Shown: positions 1 to 28,350 of the stretch, piece after piece
How positions within the stretch are numbered: position 1 is the first letter of the stretch
Layout: each line of letters starts with the position of its first letter
Source of the DNA: Girardinichthys multiradiatus
Lineage: Eukaryota; Chordata; Actinopteri; Cyprinodontiformes; Goodeidae
Assembly: GCF_021462225.1 (NCBI RefSeq)
Contig: NC_061805.1
Span: forward strand, 28,289,958-28,353,957
Reading direction: 5' to 3'
Length of the DNA stretch: 64,000 nucleotides
The notes under the pieces: generated by a model
Told to the model about the DNA's origin: nothing
Database searches by the model: none
The model's input: the letters and a program-made list of their open reading frames with translations, nothing else
Position numbers and translations under genes: made by a program

Positions 1-582
1 TCTCTTTAGTGTTTTTTTTTTCTCCATTGTCCATCTCGTTGGTTGCTTCTCCTTTTATACTCCAAACTTCTTCCCCTTTTTTCATCACTTCCTTACTCTC
101 CAAGAACTTATGTGGGATGTCTTTCTTCTTTCATTCGGACCCCCGCCATTCGCCTCATCCTTTTTTTTTTTCACCTCTTTTTTTTTTACTCTGCTCCTCT
201 TTGATTTTATATCCATGTGAAGCTGCCGTTCACTCTTTGTGAGTGAGATGCATCTCTTCCTATTGTTCATACACGTAAACACACACACTAAAACTCCAGG
301 GGAGGTCATTAGCTTGGGGCTGCAGTTGTCAGAGCAACAGGCTTCTGTGGGCAGGTGGTGCGGGGATACAGACTAACAACCCACCTCCTGCTGCGGATGT
401 GGGGGTTGGGGGGGCTCTGTGGCGGTAATGCTCCAATTATATGTGTAATGGAAAGTCTGTTCTTTTTGAACCCGTTCTTTGTGCATGTGGGAATCCTCAA
501 AACTTTTCTCTATCCTCAACAGTTTAACCCACTGTCTCAATTAGAAGGCCATCATGTAGATTATTAAAGTTTTGCTTTACAA
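1..582. other. tle1 upstream intron, no gene seen
   Basis: T-rich and pyrimidine-rich sequence with no exon that I can recognise. It precedes the first tle1 exon seen in the window, so it should belong to the intron after the exon that ends in the conserved HKQ of the Q domain. Short ORFs here are low-complexity and have no family signature. Confidence 0.5.
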
Positions 583-788
583 AAGTATGTTGTTGTGAAG
601 AAGTATTTGCCCCCTTACAGATGTGTTCTGTTCTTGCTGTTTTGTAACACTTAAATGTTTTAGATCCAACAAATTTTAATATCGAAGACGACCCGGGTCA
701 CAAACTGAGGGTCACTGAGACATTCTCCTTCATGCAGAGGGTAGTAGTCATGATTGTATTAGTTATGGCAAGTCCTCCAGATCCTAAA
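583..788 (-). mobile_element. Tc1-like transposon end fragment (interrupted)
   Basis: Resembles one end of a common teleost Tc1-like element: a terminal part rich in the TATTTGCCCCCTTACAG motif, then a stretch that reads on the - strand as degraded transposase C-terminal sequence. A related terminal part occurs at 50694-50800. The copy is cut at 788 by the Harbinger element, and a few matching bases seem to resume after 1698. Family assignment is from memory of fish repeats. Confidence 0.5.
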
Positions 789-1697
789 GGTGCGTTCACA
801 CCGAACGCGGATTCTGCGAATATTTCGCCTCATTTGTGTGCTTTTGCCCGCTTGACATTCCGCGTGAACTCCGCGTTGGCATTTGGTAACAAATAGGAGG
901 AGCTTCCATCTGCTGCTTGCTGGTTTCAACTGAACATGGCGGACATGGATTTCACGGATAATTACGGTGTTTTACCTGTGGAGAGCCGAAAAACGCCACC
1001 GACGTCAACATCCCTGGGTTCACCAGATTCTTCAGGGACGGGAACAGTTCGGAGATTACCACCACCTACTCCAGGAGCTGTGTCTGGATGACGGTCGATT
1101 TCAGCGGTATTTCCATCTATCCAGGACCCAGTTCGAAGATCTGCTGTCCCACGTTGGGAGACGAATAGGCCTCTGGGACAACAACTACCAGCACTGTATC
1201 CCCGCTGCTGAACGCCTGTCCATCTGTCTTCGGTGAGTAAATAAATCTCTGCTCAGTAAAAAAAACAGCCGATTTTTAATGTCCACATCTCCTAAATATA
1301 AGATATTTGTGCCTAAACATAACCAGGCCAGGTCCTTTCTGTACTTGTCTCAGTGAAAGTAATTAGTTGAGTCATACAACACTGGCTTGCCGCACACCGC
1401 CACTATGATCTGGTCCTCCATTTTCACTGACAACCGCTTCTTCTCCGCTGCGGTCTTTCACCCTACGTCACAGCCACATCCAGTCCCTGATTGGTTGACG
1501 CGATGCGAATTTAGGAAAAAGTTCGGATTTTTCAACTTGTCCATCGCTCCGCTCCCGCTTCGCTCGGCGCGACTTCCGTGCCGCATCCTTCGTCTCCTTC
1601 GCACCACACCGCTCTGCTCCTGAACACGCCTCTGCATAGGGATAACATGTAAATCGGCCGGTCCTATCGCAGAATCCACGTTCGGTGTGAACGCACC
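789..1697 (+). mobile_element. PIF/Harbinger-like non-autonomous element
   Basis: The two ends form a terminal inverted repeat of about 31 bp beginning GGTGCGTTCACACCGAACG, with one mismatch close to the tip. Inside is a first exon of a Harbinger-type transposase, followed by unrelated sub-terminal sequence, so most of the coding region has been deleted. Harbinger elements duplicate a 3-bp TWA target. The flanks are TAA/A on the left and A/TTA on the right, so a clean duplication is not seen. The element sits inside a Tc1-like remnant. Confidence 0.75.
936..1232 (+). pseudogene. Harbinger transposase first exon (HARBI1-like), frameshifted
   Basis: An ATG at 936 opens a frame that runs MADMDFTDNYG and then shifts by one base near 965. 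From about 967 the frame reads WRAEKRHRRQHPWVHQIL, then a region with DGRFQRYFHLSRTQFEDLL and the end ICLR. This is the usual N-terminal layout of PIF/Harbinger transposases (a basic stretch, a W-x-H block, then F-x-x-LL). The exon ends at a good donor (CG|GTGAGT at 1232/1233). No catalytic DDE part is present within the element, so it cannot encode an active transposase. Confidence 0.7.
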
Positions 1698-3503
1698 ATT
1701 ATGAAGCAATGTAGAAATGAGCTTCCTCTTCTAAAATGCTGTGTTTTAATTCTACAACAGCTTTAACAAGACTTAAACTTTCTAAGAGGTGCTAGTTTTT
1801 GAGGTGTTTTAGCCTACCTCGTGTTGTCAGACAGGCTCTGTTTAAGTGATTTCTAGTTTTTACAGCTCTGTCTGAAATCAGGGCTGGGTATGGCTGGTGA
1901 AAGCGAACCAAAAATGAAACGAAAAGAAAAGAAAAGAAAAGTATATGGGGACAAATACTTTTTCCCAGCATGTAGTTTGTGCTGAAAATCACTAAACTTG
2001 CATGTGCATTTTTTTATTAGTTTTAATGATGGAACCACAAATGTGTGTTGCAACTTTAATTGTGGTTTTGTTTAGAAGCGTAAATTGCTTAGGATAGCCT
2101 GATAGTAGCTAGGGACAAACTATTCTACTTGCTTGATCACTTGACCTTTTTTACAAAGCTAATTATAGGCTTACAACAGGATTCTGTAAATGGATGAACA
2201 CATTTAGTCTTCCTGAAATAGATCTTTATTTAAAGCTCTTTAAGCATTGTTGGCAGACATGACATTTAGTCTTTCGGATGTAGGTGAAGCCCTTTACCTG
2301 ACTGAGGATGTCCTTTGTTTTTAAGATCTCATATTTCAGTTTATTGTGGGAAAGTGTAGCAATAGATACATTAAGGATGTACAAAGTTACCAGTTTAAAC
2401 ATGAGTATCTAGTCAGTTCAGATTGGTTTTCATCTCCAAACCATCTTCTAATATGCTATATCTGGATTAGGACAACATTTTCTGATTAAGTACATTCATT
2501 AACAGAATGTTGACGTTTCAGACAGGTTTGTAATTGCTAACAATCTAATTGATACATTTTGGGAGTTCCTTTGTGTGTTTAAATGTGTTCCCGATTCCAG
2601 GATTTTCAAATGATTTAACCTTTTTTGGATTATGTAAGTTGGTTCATTCCTCAGAGGATTTTTAACTTCAGGTGATTTACAAAGTGGATCCCTATGATTT
2701 GCATTATGTTACACAACAAAGAACAGGCAAAAGACAGTTTTATAACTGTAACAGAACACACACCCTACAGTGGGCACATAAGGTACAAAGATGCATGCAG
2801 TGTGTAACACAAACAGAAACACTCCAGGCTATCAGAACCGCCTTTGATCTCCTGTTCTTTTATTATGGGTAAAAATAACTATTGTTTATATCTTGAATGC
2901 ATACTCTTGCTGATCTCATGTCAAAGTTCCACAGTAAACCTAGGTTTGTTTTTAAAATCTGTATTTGCTGGTATATGTAACCCACTGTATGCCTGTTTTA
3001 TAATAACTTTAATCTTTAAATAGGTTGGTCAAAACCAAGACGTGTGTAGTCACAATTATTTTAGATATATTTGATCACATTTGGATAACTGTCATGATCC
3101 TGAATAAAAACAATGTGATCAAAACTAAAGCCCATTTCTGATCTTAGTTTCAATAAACCTCATATGGATGGACCACTTTGTCCCATCACATTATAAAAGT
3201 ATCTGAAGAGATCATTAGACTTGTGTGCTTACTGCTGAAATTTTGAAACCAAAGGGGTGTGGCTTACAACATGCAGGATTCAGCTCAGCAATACATAAGA
3301 TGTTTGGACTGTTTGTTACCGTCCTGAGGAGCATTAATGGCGTAATATTGGTGGGTCAACTTTAACCCGCCATTCCGTGTGAGGACCTTTCAGTTGATGG
3401 CAAAGAGAGAAGAACATGTGTAGATCTTTGAATGAAAGAAAGATCTGAAAGGGCTTGTGATAAATGTCTAGTTCCCTTTGTTATTCAGAATAATGAAGAA
3501 ATG
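1698..3503. other. tle1 intron, no gene seen
   Basis: AT-rich intronic sequence. A purine tract of AAAAG repeats lies near 1919-1940. I see no exon, RNA gene or well-bounded repeat. The first tens of bases may be the far side of the interrupted Tc1-like remnant. Confidence 0.45.
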
Positions 3504-4485
3504 TATGGGGTAAGAATGCTGTCAAAAACAATGTGTATGTAAAGACGGAAATGTGTGCATATTAGTCAATAGTTGTGCATAAGTAAAATCCAAAAGAGGT
3601 ATTGTATATTTTCTCTATAAGAATACAAAATAAAATTTTAGTTTCAAGAAATTACAAAAACTAAAGATAGAATATAGTGGGTGGAGTTATACAATGATGT
3701 ACAGTAGGCGGCGGTATGCACCTCTGAATTTGTTGCGTACTGCTAGCAGAAGAAGAAGAAGCAGCAGCACTAGCGCCAAGATGACAAACCAAGAAACTAC
3801 GGTACAAAGCCAGGTAATGTTAAAAAGTTTATACATGTCTTAATGTCGTTAATATATGCTCTTGGTCCGTCATCTTGGCGCTAGTGCTGCTTCTTCTGCT
3901 GGCGGTATGCAACAAATTCAGAGGTGCATACCGCCACCTACTGTACATCATTGTATAACTCCACCCACTATATTCTATCTTTAGTTTTGTATTTCATAAA
4001 AATAAGAACAATGCTTTTATTTATAATACTCTTGATTTCCCCCTCTATCTCCCCTCTATTCCTAATATTCCTTTTAGACTGAATTATCTCCCATTACCCT
4101 TTTTCCATCATCCAATCCCGGCACTACGTTTACTAGCGGTGAGGAGTGTGACAGTGCATGCGCAACGCAAATCGACTAACTCTTATCTCCACCAACCAGC
4201 CTGAGATCACGTGACACCAAGTCGCAGATATAAATTCGTATTCTCATAGAAAATAAATCGTATTCACAAACTGTTATAGCATATTGTATTCATAAAGAAT
4301 AAACCACAACTGTAAACTTGAACTTTGTGTTTGTAATTTCTTAAACCTGTAACATTTTATTTTGTATTCTTACAGAGAAAATATACAATACCTCTTTTGG
4401 AATTTACTTATGCACAACTATTGACTAATATGCACACATTTCCGTCTTTACATACACATTGTTTTTGACAGCGTTCTTACCCCAT
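3504..4485. repeat. Foldback element with nested inverted arms
   Basis: The element is flanked by a perfect 8-bp direct repeat AAGAAATG (3496-3503 and 4486-4493), which reads as a target-site duplication. Outer arms 3505-3660 and 4325-4485 are near-identical inverted copies. Inner arms of about 130 bp (about 3655-3796 and 3859-3990) are also inverted copies, around a loop of about 60 bp. A unique stretch of about 340 bp (3991-4324) sits between the inner and outer arms on the right only, and carries a CACGTG box (4208-4213) and TATAAAT (4229-4235). An 8-bp duplication fits hAT-type integration, but no transposase is visible. Confidence 0.8.
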
Positions 4486-5390
4486 AAGAAATGACTTAGA
4501 ATTTACAGCGTGTTCTTGATGTCTTATTGTTTTGTTGTGCTCAATTTTTCTATTCTGGTTTTAAAGTAAATTAAGAGGGTTTGGTCTTCTCTTTTATGGT
4601 TGTATTTTGAATTATTTAACCACAGTTTCAAGTTGTATTCTAAACTGTTGGTGTTCAATTATCCTTTACATTAAGCGTTATGTGACTGTGCATAGGGATG
4701 TTGAAGCTGAAACAGTATATTATGTAGACCAAATAATGAGTTAGCGCTGTTTGTTACCTTTGTCTCAGTTTACTTTGACCTTATTTAAATTCTTCTGGTT
4801 AGTGTTATTATACATCTTGTCAGGGGTAATCTTTTTGTATTTCTGGAGTTAGATTTTATAGGTCAAGGAGTTGCTTGTTTGGTTTAATACTCATTCAGAA
4901 TACACTGGTTCCTGCTTTAGTTCATTCTTGGACATAATTGGCTGAACCTTGGCAGGGTCGGTAGTTTGGTGAGCTGCCAAGTATGTTTGTGGTGAAGCTT
5001 TCTGATTAGAGCAAGTATATTGAAGCTTAAGAGGAAATCTCTTCCTCACTTTCAAAGAAATCCACCCTTTACATGCATTAAATAATGGGTGTGGTTCGAG
5101 GGATTGAAATTATCCATGTCCTAAATAGCAAATTATATTGGCATATAGTGGTTAGTGTAATTTTCTTTCATATTAAAACATTTCCATGAAGTTTTGGACT
5201 GAAATAGATTGCAAACTTTAGTTTCAAGGATACTCTATTTTCTGTCTCATTACTGTCAAAAGGAAGGTCACTAGAGCCTAGAAAAAATGTCAGACTCCTT
5301 ACGAGTTTCTTTTAACCAACCCATAAGATAGATTTCTTCTGGTCGCTCTTTTTTTAAACGCATGACTATTATCTCTCAATAGATTCTCCC
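4486..5390. other. tle1 intron, no gene seen
   Basis: AT-rich intronic sequence without recognisable exon, RNA gene or repeat boundaries. Confidence 0.4.
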
Positions 5391-5895
5391 ACCTGAGCTG
5401 TGACTCTCTTGTTGCTCCTCCAGAGTTACCGGGGCCTCTTGGCCATGTCTATAAATGCTCCCCTTGCTGGGCCTGCGAGTTACTCTTCCATTTGTTGATA
5501 ATCTCTTTTAATTTCTGTTTATTCAGGTAAAACCTGTCTCATCAGGGTTAAACTCTTTTAAGAGAGACACTTAGACAGGAAGGCACTAACACATTCAATG
5601 AAAAAAGACCTAACCAAATCTATTACAAGACAAATAAAACTGATATTCAGCAGAAGCAAGTGAAGAGTCAAGCCTTCAACCTCCCCAGAATAACCAGTTC
5701 AGATGGGTACTCTGGGAATGTGGGACTGAACTTTGCACTGTGAGTTGTCCAAAGCTTTGCCATTGTTTTATACCCTAACTCTCCTTTAAACATCTTGTGT
5801 TTGTCAAATAAAAGCCCAACAAAATACATTTAAACGTTGTGATTTAACGGGACGAAATGTGAAAAAGTTCAAGGCGTAGGAATACTTTTGCACCC
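5391..5895 (-). mobile_element. Degenerate Tc1-like remnant with an inserted repeat
   Basis: Two segments (about 5391-5490 and 5705-5895) resemble the - strand of the same Tc1-like family seen at 16795-17490, including the block that reads CCTGAGCTGTG...CTCCTCCAGAGTTACC and the end GGAATACTTTTGCACCC. Between them (about 5505-5700) is a stretch resembling a widespread fish repeat with a TCAGGTAAAACC...CTCTTTTAAGAGAGAC core. No intact coding region remains. Confidence 0.45.
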
Positions 5896-6558
5896 GATAT
5901 ATTTCGATACACCATGTTGTTCTGTGTTTCTATTTATGTTGGGTGGGATGTTTTCTCTGAGTCATTACTACTAATATCTGATGGCTCCTCAGATTCTCTC
6001 CTCGCGCAGGACGTTGTTGTATCTGTTTGATTGGATGATGCATAATATGGGACACTTTATCTGATTTGGAGCTACTGAGGGGGTATCTGGTTACAGCCAG
6101 TTGTAGCCACCTCCGGGGGGTTTAGGGGGCAAGCGGATGTGTTGGCATGGAGACAGGGGAAAGGAAAATTAAGTTAGGAGGTGATTAGATTATGTTGAAG
6201 TGCTGATGGAAGAGAAGGACAGGAACAGACAGGACAGAGCTTAAGAAAGAAGAAAAAAAACTGTAGAGAAACCTTTAATCCCCAGTAGTAATTAGAGGAA
6301 AATCTTAAAGCTCTGATCTAAAAACTGGTCCCGGACTGAATCTGTGTGCCGATAGAAAGTGGTGTTTTGTCACTGCATCACAGTCCAATAAGGCTTTCTG
6401 TCTGTCCATGGAATTGTTACTGAAATGTGTGTCTGTATGTGTGTGTTGCACTTGTATTGCTTTATTGGTGTAACTGAACAGCTGTCATTTCTAAATGGAT
6501 GCAATTATGTTATTAACAATTGAGTCTTTTTATCTCTGTGTGCCTCCTCTGTCATCAG
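5896..6558 (+). other. tle1 intron up to the acceptor at 6557-6558
   Basis: Intronic sequence ending in a pyrimidine-rich tract and the acceptor TCATCAG just before 6559. Nothing else recognised. Confidence 0.6.
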
Positions 6559-25245
<18,687 letters not shown>

Positions 25246-25767
25246 AAATATAATAACTCCCCCAAACATTTACAATATTCTAATAATTACTTGGACTCAA
25301 TGACAGAGGCTTGCACATTTTTCTGTTACATCTACTGAAAAAGACAGAAGATATTTAATTCGCAAACATTTATTGTTCCTGTGAACATGCCTCTATAACC
25401 ACTGGGAATTTTAATAGCGCAGTATGCTACTGGTGGAGGACTATTTCTGACTGGATCCGAGTCTTCTGATGAACACTAAATTCACTGTAACAACCACAGG
25501 GAGACATGCTTAAACTGGACTCCGGTGGTAAATATGTAAGTGAGACCCTAATGGACAGAAGGAAACCAACAGACAGATGAACATTTTACAGTGTGTACAA
25601 TATATGCTGTTTTGTGTTGTACTTCAAAGATCACGCTGTTGATCTCTCAGCATGGACTTTGATGACTTTTGAACCTCAGCTTGCACCTCTGATACCCCTA
25701 AACAGCCTGAGAAGACATGTTTTTTTTTGTCTTAACTGTAATTCATGCTCTTACTAATTGCACTATA

Positions 25768-27377
25768 CAGGTCCTTCTCAAAATATAAGCATATTGTGAT
25801 AAAGTTGATTATTTTCCATAATGTCATGATGAAAATGTAACATTCATATATTTTAGATTCATTGCACACTAACTGAAATATTTCAGGTCTTTTATTGTCT
25901 TAATACGGATGATTTTGGCATACAGCTCATGAAAACCCAAAATTCCTATCTCACAAAATTAGCATATTTCATCCGACCAATAAAAGAAAAGTGTTTTTAA
26001 TAATAAAAACGTCAACCTTCAAATAATCATGTACAGTTTTGCACTCAATACTTGGTCGGGAATCCTTTTGCAGAAATGACTGCTTCAATGCGGAGTGGCA
26101 TGGAGGCAATCAGCCTGTGGCACTGCTGAGGTCTTATGGAGGCCCAGGATGCTTCGATAGCGGTCTTTAGCTCATCCAGAGTGTTGGGTCTTGAGTCTCT
26201 CAACGTTCTCTTCACAATATCCCACAGATTCTCTATGGGGTTCAGGTCAGGAGAGTTGGCAGGCCAATTGAGCACAGTGATACCATGGTCAGTAAACCAT
26301 TTACCAGTGGTTTTGTCACTGTGAGCAGGTGCCAGGTCGTGCTGAAAAATGAAATCTTCATCTCCATAAAGCTTTTCAGCAGATGGAAGCATGAAGTGCT
26401 CCAAAATCTCCTGATAGCTAGCTGCATTGACCCTGCCCTTGATAAAACACAGTGGACCAACACCAGCAGCTGACACGGCACCCCAGACCATCACTGACTG
26501 TGGGTACTTGACACTGGACTTCTGGCATTTTGGCATTTCCTTCTCCCCAGTCTTCCTCCAGACTCTGGCACCTTGATTTCCGAATGACATGCAGAATTTG
26601 CTTTCATCCGAAAAAGGTACTTTGGACCACTGAGCAACAGTCCAGTGCTGCTTCTCTGTAGCCCAGGTCAGGCGCTTCTGCCGCTGTTTCTGGTTCAAAA
26701 GTAGCTTGACCTGGGGAATGCGGCACCTGTAGCCCATTTCCTGCACACGCCTGTGCACGGTGGCTCTGGATGTTTCTACTCCAGACTCAGTCCACTGCTT
26801 CCGCAGGTCCCCCAAGGTCTGGAATCGGCCCTTCTCCACAATCTTCCTCAGGGTCCGGTCACCTCTTCTCGTTGTGCAGCGTTTTCTGCCACACTTTTTC
26901 CTTCCCACAGACTTCCCACTGAGGTGCCTTGATACAGCACTCTGGGAACAGCCTATTCGTTCAGAAATTTCTTTCTGTGTCTTACCCTCTTGCTTGAGGG
27001 TGTCAATAGTGGCCTTCTGGACAGCAGTCAGGTCGGCAGTCTTACCCATGATTGGGGTTTTGAGTGATGAACCAGGCTGAGAGTTTTAAAGGCCTCAGGA
27101 ATCTTTTGCAGGTGTTTAGAGTTAACTCGTTGATTCAGATGATTAGGTTCATAGCTCGTTTAGAGACCCTTTTAATGATATGCTAATTTTGTGAGATAGG
27201 AATTTTGGGTTTTAATGAGCTGTATGCCAAAATCATCCGTATTAAGACAATAAAAGACCTAAAATATTTCAGTTAGTGTGCAATGAATCTAAAATATATG
27301 AATGTAAAATTTTCATCATGACATTATGGAAAATAATGAACTTTATCACAATATGCTAATATTTTGAGAAGGACCTG
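25768..27377 (-). mobile_element. Full-length Tc1-like transposon
   Basis: 1610 bp flanked by TA at 25766-25767 and 27378-27379. The terminal inverted repeats are about 210 bp each, start CAGGTCCTTCTCAAAATAT and differ at only a handful of sites. It encodes one intact transposase on the - strand. The similarity of its ends and the open frame point to recent insertion. Confidence 0.93.
26045..27049 (-). CDS. Tc1-like transposase, 334 aa, apparently intact
   Basis: A DDE-type cut-and-paste transposase. The N-terminal helix-turn-helix part reads TAVQKATIDTLKQEGKTQKE and CSQSAVSRHLSG, followed by a basic linker GRKKCGRKR and a second HTH block. The catalytic residues are in FSDESKFC (first D, about residue 149), FQHDLAPAHS (second D, about 241) and SPDLNPIENLWD (E, about 276), a DD34E spacing. 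The length matches Tc1 transposases (about 340 aa) and there is no stop or frameshift. The start MGKTADLT is the only sensible ATG. It lies antisense to tle1 within the probable 3' UTR. Confidence 0.93.
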   Translation of the reverse strand: MGKTADLTAVQKATIDTLKQEGKTQKEISERIGCSQSAVSRHLSGKSVGRKKCGRKRCTTRRGDRTLRKIVEKGRFQTLGDLRKQWTESGVETSRATVHRRVQEMGYRCRIPQVKLLLNQKQRQKRLTWATEKQHWTVAQWSKVPFSDESKFCMSFGNQGARVWRKTGEKEMPKCQKSSVKYPQSVMVWGAVSAAGVGPLCFIKGRVNAASYQEILEHFMLPSAEKLYGDEDFIFQHDLAPAHSDKTTGKWFTDHGITVLNWPANSPDLNPIENLWDIVKRTLRDSRPNTLDELKTAIEASWASIRPQQCHRLIASMPLRIEAVISAKGFPTKY

Positions 27378-28350
27378 TAGTGGTAGCTGTCCACTTACAC
27401 ACCGTACTGCTAAAAAATACCCAAGTTGGATGATTTGTTTAACACAATGATTCTACAAACACCCACAATGAAATTCGAGTTTCAGACATGGAAAAATTTT
27501 AAAGTTTAATGTTGTGTGAAGAATTTGTCGTTACAGAGGACCTAAAGGGGATCATTGTGTGTGTGTGTGTGGGGGGGGTATTTTCTCTTCTAATCCTGTT
27601 TTGAAAGAACCGTTGGTTGATGCCTGAAATAGATTTAATTAACCCTCAAATTCCCTTAATGCCTTTTTCACAATATACCCTTTTAAAAGCGAATATCTAC
27701 CTTATATTTTCAGGGCTACGTACAAACCGATGTCTTCAGGATATTTATTAAAGTCAAAGCTGTATGTCAGTGTGAGGAGGCAAAAGGTGTCGAGCTGTCT
27801 TACTGTGATTTTTTTTTATTTCCCAGAGCTTAATCTGTGCAGCTGAAAAGAGTCCACTGGTCTGTTCTGTTTAAAGTTAATTCCCATTCTGCCTTTATCT
27901 GCAAAACACTCAATGTCTTATTGTTTGAATAGTTTATATTTTGTAAACTGGAACCAACAATGATTTTTCTGTCAACTGGGTTCATTTTCCTGTATTCATT
28001 TTTTCTATAGTGGCAATTTCTGGTTTAAAAAGACCATAAACAGTAAATAAATGACCTAATGTCTGTCAGATTGTGTGATTTTGTTAACATGTTCAGATAA
28101 CATACTACCTGGCTATTTTTCTTTGCAAATCATATTTTAACAGTTTAAGGAGGAATTTGTCATTTTCACAAAACCCATTACCTTATGTTTGTAAAAATGT
28201 ATATAACTTAGTTTCTTTCTTACCAGACTTGCTGTAGAAATGACAAACTGTTTTTGTACATGTTTTACATTTAATCAGGAATAATTCAAAATGGTCTTAA
28301 AGTAGCTAAATGATCAACTCGTCTCAATAAATGTTTTTTATTTTATTTTG

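Larger units (their letters stand above)
25246..28350 (+). other. tle1: Probable tle1 3' UTR, split by a Tc1-like insertion
   Basis: No AATAAA is seen between the stop and the transposon at 25768. AATAAA signals occur at 28046-28051 and 28326-28331, the second followed by a T-rich stretch. If one of these is used, the mature 3' UTR would contain the whole transposon unless an unrecognised earlier signal is used. Exact ends need transcript data. Confidence 0.5.

Noticed and set aside
1..6558. Search for the N-terminal tle1 exons (start to the HKQ end of the Q-domain exon)
   Set aside because: I could not find any exon-like match to the conserved Q-domain sequence; these exons must lie upstream of the window.
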